From Zelonia costaricensis (Eukaryota > Euglenozoa > Kinetoplastea > Trypanosomatida > Trypanosomatidae), in the NCBI GenBank assembly GCA_030849075.1, contig JASAOO010003500.1, positions 16,072-80,071 of the forward strand: DNA of 64,000 bases, read 5' to 3'. Both the position numbers and the translations under genes were made by a program. The notes under the pieces were generated by a model that saw only the letters and a list, made by a program, of their open reading frames with translations, made no database searches and was not told the origin of the DNA. Positions 1 through 9,536 of this stretch are shown here, piece after piece (positions within the stretch are counted from its first letter, which is position 1; each line of letters starts with the position of its first letter).

Positions 1-158
1 GGCACGGCGGTGGCAATCGTGGACTGGGCGAGCTGCACCACAGCCATGACGAAGCCGAGCTTGACAAGACTGCCGAGGGCGATGTTGTGGCCGCGCACCA
101 TCGCGGCGAGCGGGATTATCATCAGCCCGTACACGCTGAAGTTGGCGATGAGGCCCAT
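1..158 (-). CDS. Hypothetical membrane protein, 5' end only (runs off left edge)
   Basis: A minus-strand frame of 52 codons begins with ATG at 158-156 and stays open to the window edge, so only the N-terminus is present. It starts MGLIANFSVYGLMIIPL and holds two hydrophobic stretches (about residues 3-20 and 31-50) separated by a short polar loop (VRGHN). This suggests a polytopic membrane protein, but I do not recognise the family. The frame is closed upstream by an in-frame TGA about 40 nt before the ATG, which supports this start. A G27 homopolymer and an N (223-250) lie just upstream, so a longer N-terminus lost to assembly error cannot be excluded. It would be the next gene in the minus-strand array. 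Confidence 0.55.
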   Translation of the reverse strand, partial: MGLIANFSVYGLMIIPLAAMVRGHNIALGSLVKLGFVMAVVQLAQSTIATAV

Positions 159-222
159 GACTGCGGCACACGTTCCTGTTCTTTGTTTCTGCCAACGTGG
201 AAGTCACAAGGGCGAGTTTGAC

Positions 223-250
223 NGGGGGGGGGGGGGGGGGGGGGGGGGGG
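223..250. repeat. Poly-G homopolymer with ambiguous base (assembly gap)
   Basis: An N at 223 is followed by 27 consecutive G (224-250). The ambiguous base shows that the assembler or sequencer could not resolve this stretch, so its true length is unknown. Read on the transcribed minus strand it is a poly-C tract just upstream of the partial membrane-protein gene. Confidence 0.9.
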
Positions 251-336
251 TGAGGAGTGTGAGGAGTGGGCGAGGCGCACGTGTTTTCGCTGTGCGAGTG
301 AAGGGAGAGGCAGGGCGGGATGTGCATGTGCGTAAG

Positions 337-338
<2 letters not shown>

Positions 339-366
<28 letters not shown>
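339..366. repeat. (TG)14 microsatellite
   Basis: A perfect TG dinucleotide run, followed by interrupted TG repeats to about 410. It is typical of Leishmania intergenic DNA and likely polymorphic in length. Confidence 0.9.
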
Positions 367-370
<4 letters not shown>

Positions 371-1229
371 TGTGTGGTCGCGGTGGTGTGGGTTGGTGTG
401 TGTGTGTGTGCCAAAGGGGGTAGGAAGGGGGGAGAAAAGAAAAGGGCGAATGGAGAGTCGGTAACGGGAAAGGCGTGGCATGACACAGCATGGAGCGTCG
501 GGGGGAGGGGAGGGGGAGGAATGGCGGAAGAGAGACTGAGAGCCGAAGTTGCAGCTCTAAAGCCCGCGATTGCGAGGAAGCCGCTGATGCCCGCCTTCGC
601 CCCCCCCTTCCCTTCTCTCCACTCTCTGCGCCGCTCCTGCAGTGCTCTGCCCTGCGATTGCGCGTGCTCTCTGACGCGGGGTGGTCGAGGACAGCGATGG
701 GGGGCCTCCTGTAATCACATGATTGCACGTGTGCAACTCCGCGCACATCGAGAGTGTGTGTGTGTGTGTGACCTTGCAGACGTGGAATGCTGCCGCGCAC
801 GCAATGAACGCGGGGAGGGAGGAGAGGAGAGAGAACGACGGGAGAACTGAAGAGGTACCGGCAGTGGTACAATAGTAGCTCAGCCCCCTCCCACACACAC
901 ACACAGAGATACCCACACACGCACCCACACACGCACGCACCCACACACGCACGAACGTCTTGCGCTGTGACGGGGGTGGGCCGTGAGGGAGGGAGAGGGG
1001 GAAGAGGGGGAGGGGGGTGCGTGAGTCGGGCGGCTGGAGAGAGCAGCGGAAGCAAGACCGAACGAGTAGGATAGGAGGCGCGCTGCGCGGTGCGAGTGGG
1101 GAGGGTGACCGGTTGTGTGGGCGGTTGAGGCGAAAGGGAAGAGAAGTTGGGAGGCGGCAGCGGCACGGAAAGGCCCTAGACACACACAAAGACACACGCA
1201 CACAAACGCACGCGAGCTTTGACGACTGG

Positions 1230-4200
1230 TCAGCTCCCGCGGGGGATGGGGGCGAGGTACGTGGCCAGTGTCTGCACTGCCTGCGCCGCCACCCCCATCG
1301 TGTACTCGGACGCGGAGGCCTGGAAGAGAAATGCGTTGCCCTCGCAGCACACGGCGACGGCGACGCGCAGCGGGTCGTTCAGCTCCGCCTGCGAGCGCTG
1401 CGAGCCGTCGCCGCGGGCGGCGTAGAAGGGCGCGCCATCCTCCGCCCCGGTACCGTCCGCCGCACCGGCGCTACCGGGAAACCCCGCGCCGACCTTCCGC
1501 AGAGCCGCGGCCGTGACGGGTGCCGACGTGCGGCCTGCCGTGGGCGGTGCGGCGGGTGGGGATGCGGACGGCTGCTGTGGGCCCCAGAGGTAGCTGGCGG
1601 GTGGGGGCGGCGGGGGGAAGTACTGGGCGAACGGGTTCAGCTGGCCCACCTCCTCCTCCAGCAGCGCCTCCCGCGCCCCCAGCCAGTCGGACGTCACCTG
1701 CGAGCTGCCACCACCTCCACCGCCCACCCCCGTGCCCGTCTCGTCCCAGCCGTTGCTGACGGCAAACACCGCCGAGGGCACGGCGCTGCTGCTGCCGCCG
1801 CCGCCGCCGCCGCCGTCCCCGGCGTACCACAGCGGCCTGAAGGCGACGCGAAGCGCCGGCATCGCGTTCATGGTGGTGCGCTCGTGCGACAGCACCTGCA
1901 CCCCGCCCGGGAACTGAGCGAGGTAGTAGCGCACCATGTACTGCAGCTGGCGGAAGGCGGACCGCTGCCGCGTGCCGCGCCGTTCGCCGACGGGGCGCGG
2001 CGGCAGCGCCTGCGACGGGGTCGGGGGACGCCCATCGGCGCCAGCCAACGCCGCCGCAGCGCCGCCGCCGCCCTCCGTGGAGGTCGTGGAGGTGAAGAGG
2101 GGGAAGACGCGCACCGTCACGGCGACCTTCTCCACGCCGTACGTGGCCTGGACCACGCACAGCGGGTCCGCTAGCATCGGCTCCTCTGCCGTCGCCAGCC
2201 CAGTGGGCGGCAGCGAGAGGCGGAAGGGCAGCACGTCGTGGCGGGTGTTGCAGTACAGCACCGACACGCTCTGGCCGTGGTGGTTGCCCAGCGACACGGA
2301 GTTCATGACGGAGGCGCAGAAGGAGACGAAGTCCGTCGACGTGTGGCGCTGCGCCGAGGCAATAAAGTGGAAGCTCACACACGCCGTTCCCACGGGCACG
2401 TAGAAGGCGCTCCAGTACGCCTTCACCGTCCCGGCCGATGCGTCACCGTGCACTGACGCCCCCGCAGTGCTGCCCGACCGCGCAGCCGCAGCCGCAGCAG
2501 CCGCAGCCGCAGCAGCGTTAGTCCCATCGAGCGCGTCGGGCACCAGCGTCAGGTACGAGCTGTTGACATCCACGCGCACCTCGCGGCAGAGCGAGAAGGC
2601 CGTCACGTGGGCGACGGCGTCGCTGTCCTCCTCGCGCAGGTCGTCGACAGGACAGAAGTTTCCGCCGAGTGCGATGGAGAGCGGGTAGGGCTCCACCAGG
2701 AGCGCCTGCCGCGGCGGGGGAGGGCCGGTGCTGGGCGACGCGAACGCCACGTGGACGTCGCTCGCCCCGGTGCCACCGCCGCTGCTGCTGCTGCTGAGCA
2801 CGATGCCCAGCTGCCGCACCGCCTTGCTGATGCGCTGCTCGAGGTACGGCCGCCACGCGTGCGGCACGCCACCACCACCACCAGCACCACCGGGTGCGGC
2901 ACGGCCCGCATCGCCACCCCCGGCGCCGCTGAACACGCCGCTCCCGCTGGCGGCCGGGTGCGGCAGCATGTCCGCCGGCTCGTACGAGGTGATCAGACCC
3001 ACGCGGCGCCCACCACGGCTCATCGCCGTTGCGTACGGCACCATCCACGCGGCGTCGTCGTCTCGGCCGTGCGGGTAGGCGGAGAAGGTGGACAAGCGGA
3101 CCTGCGGTGTGTACGGCGCCGCCGCCTCTGCCGCTCCAGACGCACCTCGTGGGTACGCGGGGGGCAGCCCGGGCGACGTTGACGCGGCAGCGGAGGCGGC
3201 GTAGTTCGCGTAGCCGCCCATGCTACTCGTGGCCCCCGACGCGCCAGGCACCATCACCGCCGCCCCTCCCGCAGTCGCGTTCGACGTGAAGAGGCGGTCC
3301 TCCACGCCGTCGCTCTCCGCGAGTCCCTCGTGGACGAGGAAGTCGAGCGGAAGGTGGAAGCCGAGCCCGAGCCGCGGCTCCGACACAAGCAGGTACGACG
3401 GCGACGGCGACGGCGCGGCGAAGGTGAGCAGGCGCACTAGGTCGTACACGGCGGTGGGCATCACGCTGCGTACCCGCACCGGCGCCACGTACTGGACCGT
3501 CACGGCGAGCCGCTCGTACGTGGCAAAGATGGAGAAGACGTAGTTCATGGCCTGGTCCTCGTCCACGTAGCAGTACTCCGCCGTGGGGTAGTCCTTGCTG
3601 CCAATGCGGGTCGTCGTCTGGGCAATGATCTTGGCGCAGTCGGCGATGCGGCTGATGCTCGCCGCGCTGTATGTGTTGGCGGGCTGCGGCTCGTAGAGCT
3701 CCTCGACGGTGACGGCCATGCGGTGTGCGGCCTCACGCACGGTGCGGAAGGTGAGGAGGATCAGCGGGGCCTGCCGCTCCTCCTGCTTCAGCTCGAAGAA
3801 GGCAGGGGAGAAGGGCAGCTGGATGCCGAGCTGCGCGTCATACCACTCCATCAACTTCGCGTTGTGCCGCTTGACGTGCAGGGAGGCACGCACGGTGAAG
3901 TAGTTGCGCGGCGGCAGCTGCGGACGCGGCGGCGGTGACGATGAGGCCGGTGTCCCCGCAGCGTCGCTGCTGCCCTGGCCTGGCGCAGTGGAAGCGTTCG
4001 CGCCGTCACCCGCAGTCGACACACCCGAGCCGCCCGCAGTGCCGGCGGCAGCAGCGCCGGTGACGTCCTTGCGAGATGCGCTGCCGCTGCGCGCACCGTA
4101 CTTGATGCGCGGACCGTCCACCTCGTCGCCGTCCAGCACCGCGGCAGCAGCAGCGCGCTTCGCCAGCCAGCGGCGCACGCTGACGTACGTGGCGATGCTG

Positions 4201-4307
4201 AGCGTGACGGCGGCGCACAGGGACACCTTACCCAGCGAGCCGGGCAGCGCCTCCAGCCGCGACAGGGCCTTCGGGTCGACTGCCGTCATGGCAGCTCCGT
4301 CCGACAT
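1230..4307 (-). CDS. Hypothetical membrane-anchored protein with repeated alpha/beta units (1025 aa)
   Basis: I chose ATG at 4307 (MSDGAAMTAVDPKAL). The frame stays open 168 codons further, but that upstream part is compositionally like untranslated DNA. A single hydrophobic segment at about residues 27-45, followed by RRWLAKR, looks like an N-terminal signal anchor. Residues about 135-300 form a compact conserved-looking unit (LGIQLPFSPAFF, RLAVTVQYVAP). Similar patterns recur: GLGFHLPLDF near 315-323, a CVSFHFIASAQ-type segment in the middle, and a last unit ending AVAVCCEGNAFLFQ...TYLAP. These are separated by Gly-, Ala- and Ser-rich linkers, including poly-Ala (encoded at 2478-2519) and poly-Gly (encoded at 1789-1816). 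The strand pattern vaguely recalls Mog1/PsbP-type domains, which is inference. The function is unknown. It is the second-to-last gene of the minus array in this window. Confidence 0.8.
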   Translation of the reverse strand: MSDGAAMTAVDPKALSRLEALPGSLGKVSLCAAVTLSIATYVSVRRWLAKRAAAAAVLDGDEVDGPRIKYGARSGSASRKDVTGAAAAGTAGGSGVSTAGDGANASTAPGQGSSDAAGTPASSSPPPRPQLPPRNYFTVRASLHVKRHNAKLMEWYDAQLGIQLPFSPAFFELKQEERQAPLILLTFRTVREAAHRMAVTVEELYEPQPANTYSAASISRIADCAKIIAQTTTRIGSKDYPTAEYCYVDEDQAMNYVFSIFATYERLAVTVQYVAPVRVRSVMPTAVYDLVRLLTFAAPSPSPSYLLVSEPRLGLGFHLPLDFLVHEGLAESDGVEDRLFTSNATAGGAAVMVPGASGATSSMGGYANYAASAAASTSPGLPPAYPRGASGAAEAAAPYTPQVRLSTFSAYPHGRDDDAAWMVPYATAMSRGGRRVGLITSYEPADMLPHPAASGSGVFSGAGGGDAGRAAPGGAGGGGGVPHAWRPYLEQRISKAVRQLGIVLSSSSSGGGTGASDVHVAFASPSTGPPPPRQALLVEPYPLSIALGGNFCPVDDLREEDSDAVAHVTAFSLCREVRVDVNSSYLTLVPDALDGTNAAAAAAAAAAAARSGSTAGASVHGDASAGTVKAYWSAFYVPVGTACVSFHFIASAQRHTSTDFVSFCASVMNSVSLGNHHGQSVSVLYCNTRHDVLPFRLSLPPTGLATAEEPMLADPLCVVQATYGVEKVAVTVRVFPLFTSTTSTEGGGGAAAALAGADGRPPTPSQALPPRPVGERRGTRQRSAFRQLQYMVRYYLAQFPGGVQVLSHERTTMNAMPALRVAFRPLWYAGDGGGGGGGSSSAVPSAVFAVSNGWDETGTGVGGGGGGSSQVTSDWLGAREALLEEEVGQLNPFAQYFPPPPPPASYLWGPQQPSASPPAAPPTAGRTSAPVTAAALRKVGAGFPGSAGAADGTGAEDGAPFYAARGDGSQRSQAELNDPLRVAVAVCCEGNAFLFQASASEYTMGVAAQAVQTLATYLAPIPRGS

Positions 4308-6327
4308 CGCGCCCCTTCTGCAACACCGATCGCTTGTACACGCTGGAGATGCGCACACGAGATTAGCACCCCCAACACGGGACACACAGACACACACACG
4401 AACACGAACGCAGCACTCGAGTTGGCACACAGGGTGTGGGGGGGGGAGAAGAGAAACCAAGACGTGGAGGCAACGTAGAAAAACGGAAAGAGGGATGACA
4501 AAGCAGGCGATGTGCGAGCGCGTCACCGCGCACTGATACGCGCAGGTGGGCGGCGATCGGCGAGCTGGACACGGCGCGCAGCGCTGAAGGAGGAGAAGTG
4601 ATGGAGGCGGCGTCGTGCGACGGTGGTGGGGGTGGCGTGGGGGGGGGGGGGAGTGATGAGATGAGGAGAGAAGGAAGAAGCGGGGAGGCGGCAGTGATGG
4701 CGTAGGCAGCCGTGCAAGAGGCACAGGGACGGACAGGAGGACGAGGGAGGGGGGCAAGTCAGTGCATCGAGAGAGCGCAACAAAGGAAGGCCTGAAGCCG
4801 AGCCCACGCAACCACGTGCTCGCCTACTTCGACTGCTTTCTTTTTTGGGGGGTGGTGTACGCCGCTGTCTGCCTGTGCCTGTGTCTGCGTCTGTGTGATG
4901 GTGTGTCTGCGCCTGCACACACGAGGAAGACGATCGGCGTGTTCTGCGCACGCCGCTGAGCAACTCAAAAATGGGAGGAGGGGAAAGAGAAAGTTGAGCC
5001 GGCGCGGCACCGCCCCCAAACCCGCACGCGCACCGAAGAGGAGAGTAGAGGAGATCACGGAAAGCACCGCAGGCGGACACGCACAACCTCGCACTCACGT
5101 AATCGTAGGCGCCCACACACACACACAAGCTACCACGTAAATGGGGAAACCAGAGACGGCAACGAGGAAGGGGGGAAGCAAGGGATGACGTAACGAGGTG
5201 AGAAAGAGTACGCTGCGCCAGGCCGGCCCAAGCAGCACTCCGCCACCACCGGATGTTGTGACGGCACACGCGTCAACGGCAACTCCGACAGGGCAGTGGA
5301 GAGAAGGTGTCTGCGTGTCTGACGCGGCCCTGCAGCGGAGTTCAACGTGTAAAGTCCAGAGTGGCGGTGCGTTTGTCTGCGTGGTCCCTCGTTGCGTCTG
5401 GATGACACAAGGAAGGAGGAAATGAAGAAGGCGAGGAGGATGATGACGTGTTGATGCGCACAAGGGCGAAAACCTGCGCAAGGGGGTTGGCGTCAAGACG
5501 GAGGACAAGGGAAGGGCAGGATTCCCCACGTAGCGGGAACAGCAGATGAAGTCGTTGGCGTGCTTGAGAGAGCGTGCGTGCGCAGCTTGCGTGGGCGATG
5601 CAGACTGGAGAGGTACGTCTGTGTGAGTGTGTGTGTGTGTGTGTGTGTACACAGAGATGTGTACGAGGTAGGGGTGGGGGGTGTGGTTCTGACAGAAGAA
5701 AAGGTGAGGAGGACTTGCACACTTGCACCCACACAACACGCAAGAGGCACTGCAAGCGGAAGGAGGTGTGTGAGGTGACGAGGTGAGGGAGGCGGGTGGG
5801 GAGGGGAAGAGGGCAGGTGGAGGCGGCAGCGAGGAAACATGAAAGCAGATAGCACATTGTCCATTCACTTAATACGAGACAATGACTCCATCAACACACG
5901 AGCGTTGTTGGGTGTGGTTCACGTCGACGTGGTGCACGCCGCGAACACCGCGAGATCCGGGAGAGCAAGACAGGGCGCCGAAGCGGAACGCAGACAACGC
6001 TCCCCCCCCCCAAACCCCGTCTTCCTCTCGCTAGCTCGGGTCCCCCCCCCCCCCTCCAGCCCCGCTCGTACTGCTGCTTGCGCGTCCCTCCGCCTCTGTC
6101 CGCATCCGCACTTCGATCACACTATTCTTCCTCTTTCCCGGTGGCAGAGCTCTGCCACGCAAACGCAACACACGCCACGGACTTCCCCCGTGTCGCACCG
6201 CACTGAAGCCCCTACCCCCCCCCTTCCCCACTCCCGACCTTTCGCACAAGTAGGCCGTAGCATCCGCTGCACCACCTCGTGGTCACTGGCTGGTGCGATA
6301 CTTGGGAGGGAGGAAGAGGGGCGGAGC

Positions 6328-6332
<5 letters not shown>

Positions 6333-6358
<26 letters not shown>
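6333..6358. repeat. (CA)13 microsatellite
   Basis: A perfect CA dinucleotide run in the presumed 3'UTR/intergenic DNA downstream of the LZTFL1-like gene. Confidence 0.9.
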
Positions 6359-6850
6359 GAGAGGAGACACGCACGCAGACGTCTCCGTGAACGGACACAC
6401 AAGCAATAGAGTCTCACCAGGTCGCACAGGCACAGGCACCTGCGACGCGAGTAGCGGCAACAGCATATGTGAACGCGCAAGCAAGAGAACGTCCCCAAGG
6501 ATAGGGGGCAGGGACGTCATGAGAAGAAGGGTAAGGGGGTGGGTAAGGAAGCGAATAGCGGTGACGAGTCGACGGCGGGAGCACAGCGGGCACGAAGGGA
6601 GGGGCGCGTGAGGGTGGAGGGGGTGGCGCGAGAGGCTTCAAGAGACGGCCGACGGGAAGCACCTGCAAGGCAGCAGGGAGAGCGTGACGACGCCGCCCCT
6701 GCCCACAAACAACCGGAAGCATCGCCGTGTTCTGTTCGGCTGGCTGGCGTACCGTAGCAGCCGTCGCTGTAGCCCCCCGCCCCCACCGCCCCGCTCATCG
6801 CAACCCGTGTCCCACCTCCCCCTTCTGTGAACGCACAACGATAGAGACAG

Positions 6851-6874
6851 ACACACACACACACACACACACAC
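6851..6874. repeat. (AC)12 microsatellite
   Basis: A perfect AC dinucleotide run about 90 nt beyond the stop codon of the LZTFL1-like gene, so probably within its 3'UTR. Confidence 0.85.
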
Positions 6875-6960
6875 CTTCAGGCCCCTCCGCAGCGAATCGC
6901 CCGCGAAGCCACCTCACCCCTCCCCCCTTCAACACGTGCACACGCGGGCGCAGACACCCC

Positions 6961-7797
6961 TCAGTCATCCTCAGCAGCGATGTCATCAGTGCGATGCCCA
7001 AAGGACGGGTCGTACGCGGCGAGTCGCTGCCGCAGCGCCTTCATCTGCTCGTTGCGCTGTGCCAGCAGCTGCTTCACCTGCTGATACTGCGTCGATTGAT
7101 TCAGCCGCGTCGCGAGTTCGCGCTTCGCCTCCGCCACCTCCGCCCGCAGCCTCTCCACTGCCGCCGTGAGCGACGGGTCCTGGCCTTGGCAGCGCCGCGC
7201 CAGCTCCGCCGCGATGCGCTCCTTATCGTTCATCGCGTCCTGCATCGAGAGGAGGTTTGCGGTGTCGGACGAGCGGCCGCTCATCACCTGCGTGTACGCG
7301 TCCGTCACCTGCTGCAGCTTCGACTGCAGCCGGCGCACTTCCGCGTTAGCCTCGGCGAGCTGCCGCGCCGCCTCACCACCAGCCTCGGCCAGCGTCAGCG
7401 GCACGAGCCGCCCCGTTGGGCCGCTCATCAGCTGTCGCCCGTGCTCGCCCATCGCGTTCACGCCACCCGCGCTGTTCAGCACCGTCGCGGCATCGATGCT
7501 GAGCACGAGGCGCTGGCGGTCCGCCTCCCGCAGCACTGCGCGCATGAGCTCCGCCGAGGCCGCCGTCGTGCCCTCCATCTGCGTGTCCACGAGGCCGAGG
7601 AGGAGGGCGAGCTGACCGTTCAGCATCTGCGCCAACTCGGCCTTGGCGTACGACTCGCGCCAGAGGTTGCCGGACTGGTACGCGCCGGCCTCGACCGTCA
7701 GGTCACGCTTAAACTTATCGAGCGACAGCCTCGACCAGCGAAAGAAGCCGTCAATGACGTTGCGCGACTCCGAGGTCAGACCAGAAAGCGGGTCCAT
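6961..7797 (-). CDS. LZTFL1/BBS17-like coiled-coil protein
   Basis: The protein is 278 aa, close to the roughly 300 aa of animal LZTFL1 (leucine-zipper transcription factor-like 1, BBS17), which regulates BBSome traffic in cilia. The match covers the whole length. An N-terminal helical region (GLTSESRNVIDGFFRWSR, residues 6-23) aligns with the LZTFL1 start. A segment LAQMLNGQLALLL (55-67) matches its EVLNGLQAVV segment. A long coiled coil spans about 140-260. The C-terminal signature YQQVKQLLAQRNEQMKALRQR (238-258), followed by LAAYDP, parallels the LZTFL1 end. Start ATG 7797 is favoured because a minus-strand polypyrimidine tract (7827-7840) and an AG (7815-7816) lie just upstream. The likely role is flagellar BBSome/IFT cargo control, inferred from homology. 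Confidence 0.75.
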   Translation of the reverse strand: MDPLSGLTSESRNVIDGFFRWSRLSLDKFKRDLTVEAGAYQSGNLWRESYAKAELAQMLNGQLALLLGLVDTQMEGTTAASAELMRAVLREADRQRLVLSIDAATVLNSAGGVNAMGEHGRQLMSGPTGRLVPLTLAEAGGEAARQLAEANAEVRRLQSKLQQVTDAYTQVMSGRSSDTANLLSMQDAMNDKERIAAELARRCQGQDPSLTAAVERLRAEVAEAKRELATRLNQSTQYQQVKQLLAQRNEQMKALRQRLAAYDPSFGHRTDDIAAEDD

Positions 7798-9536
7798 GGC
7801 GTGTGTGCGCGTGTCTGCAGGTGGTGGGAAGAAAAGAAAATCGGCAGCACAGACGCTGGGGGGAGGTGTGCCGCAGCGCAGGAGGACCACTCGAGGGAGC
7901 TCTGAGGAAAGCTGACACGGGCGGCTTCCAGTGAGTAATGATACGACGACGTACACGGAGCGTCGATGGCTGGTGACGATCTCGCGGACGGCAGTGAAGC
8001 GCACTTCCACTTGAGCCCGTTCAACACCGTCTTCGTCTTGGTTTTTATGTAAAAAGCGGATCTCCTGTTGGGGGGAGGCGAGTTTATGGGGCTGCGCAGA
8101 CAAGCGGGGAGGTGATGCGGTGTGGGTGCTGGTACTGTCAAGCGTCTCCCAAGCGAATGTGAGACCGGGTGTGCAAGGCTCTGCACAGACAGGGGGCGGA
8201 GGGGCGAGTGACCGAACAACACGCGCGCCGGTTTCGTGCGTGCCAGGGAGAGAGAGAGAGAGAGAGTGGCGGGGAGAGAGAGAACTGTGCAGGGATGAGG
8301 CAGTGCTCGCACGCTCGGGTGTAGTGTGCTGCGTTGCGTCGCCGCCACCGCAGAGCTGCGTGGACGGTGCGAGCTTTCCACGTGCAAAAAAGCAAAGGAA
8401 AGCGAACACTGGTGTGCCGCCATCGGCACATGCAGGAGGGGCCCCCCTCCGCCCCCATCGCCTGCTGCCTCGCACGGAGGCTCACGCTACAGTCTTGGCC
8501 CCCCCCCCTCCCCCCCCCGCCCCCTCCACGGGAGGGGGAGGTGAAGACGGCGGCAACGCGCACACACAAACACGCATGTGTGTCTGTGTAGGAAATGCAC
8601 ACACGCCAGTCGCGACGGTGACGCGCCGCACGAGCACTGAAGGGAAGGTGGTGTGTGTGGTAGGGGAGAGGAGGAGTGGGCCCAGGGTAGACCCCACCCT
8701 CCTCCTCGCTCACCACCCTCCCTCCCCAGCCTCGATGCACTGCCGTCATCCCCGGCACCTCTGTCCACGTGCACGTTCACCTCCGAGAACGTCCTCGTCT
8801 TCGTTTCACGGTTTCCTGCTTTTTACTTCGCCAACGGTTTACAAACACAGACACACACACAGACACACAGACACACACACAGACACAGACAAGGTCCTCG
8901 ATGACGTGCGCGCACACGGACGCCGACACGCTTCATCGGTCAACAAGTACAACGGAACACCAAGACAAGATCGAACAGCCGCGGCGTCACAATTCCTTTT
9001 CGTATATCAGAGGAGCAACGCTCACGGAAAGCGCGTCCGCTACCCGCGGCGATCGATGCACGGAAGACGTGGAGGTGGTGGGCGGATACAAGATTAGCAG
9101 CAGGGTGCACACATGACGCACACACGCGCCGCGCCTCCCCGCCGCATCTGCCCTCCATCGCACCCATTTTCCACGCTGGAGAAAGTACAGGCCCCCACCA
9201 GCACAGACACGCATCGCCACGCGGCGCATGCACACTACACGAACAACACGACAGGAGCGGAAAAAACAAAACTCTCCAACACCCGAGACTACCGCAGCGA
9301 TGGCGACTCACACACACACACACATCGGCCCTCCGCACTGACGACGTCCCACGTGACACTGTAGTGGGAGCCGGTGCCGAACGCAAACAGGAGGAAGTTA
9401 GGGGAAACACACACATACACACACACACGCACGCACGCTCTCCAACACGCGCACAGACCTCGGCGCCACAATGCAGACATGATCAGAACGGCCGTGCACA
9501 CACACGCATGCAGGCACACAGGCACACAGAGCCGCC
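7798..9536. other. Intergenic region between XRNA and LZTFL1-like gene
   Basis: It holds the LZTFL1-like 5'UTR, an AG-dinucleotide run (8248-8266), C-runs at about 8499-8518, a CA/CAGA tract at about 8846-8890, and the presumed XRNA 3'UTR. The frames found are low complexity. No gene is supported. Confidence 0.7.
7815..7840 (-). promoter_or_regulatory. Candidate spliced-leader acceptor of the LZTFL1-like gene
   Basis: On the minus strand an uninterrupted pyrimidine tract (complement of 7827-7840) is followed by the first AG at 7816-7815, 18 nt before the chosen ATG. This is the standard trypanosomatid trans-splicing layout. It excludes the longer in-frame extension of the reading frame from the mature mRNA if the site is used. 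Confidence 0.5.

Larger units (their letters stand above)
159..1229. other. Intergenic region, low-complexity
   Basis: This interval separates the partial membrane-protein gene from the stop of the 1025-aa gene. It holds the poly-G/N gap, a (TG)14 tract at 339-366, shorter CA/TG tracts near 755-770 and 893-950, and purine-rich stretches (800-850, 985-1060) that read as polypyrimidine on the minus strand. All long frames here are CA/TG or purine-run artefacts. No gene is supported. Confidence 0.7.
4308..6960. other. Intergenic region, microsatellite-rich
   Basis: This 2.65-kb interval holds the 5'UTR of the 1025-aa gene and the 3'UTR of the LZTFL1-like gene. Landmarks are G13 (4639-4651), (GT)11 (5627-5648), C13 (6042-6054), (CA)13 (6333-6358) and (AC)12 (6851-6874). 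Frames of up to 257 codons exist but translate to Thr-His, Cys-Val or Pro-Ser low complexity. No gene or RNA is supported. Confidence 0.7.

Noticed and set aside
331..366. Short regular repeats considered as CRISPR-like
   Set aside because: They are dinucleotide microsatellites, and the genome is eukaryotic; no spacer-repeat structure is present anywhere in the window.
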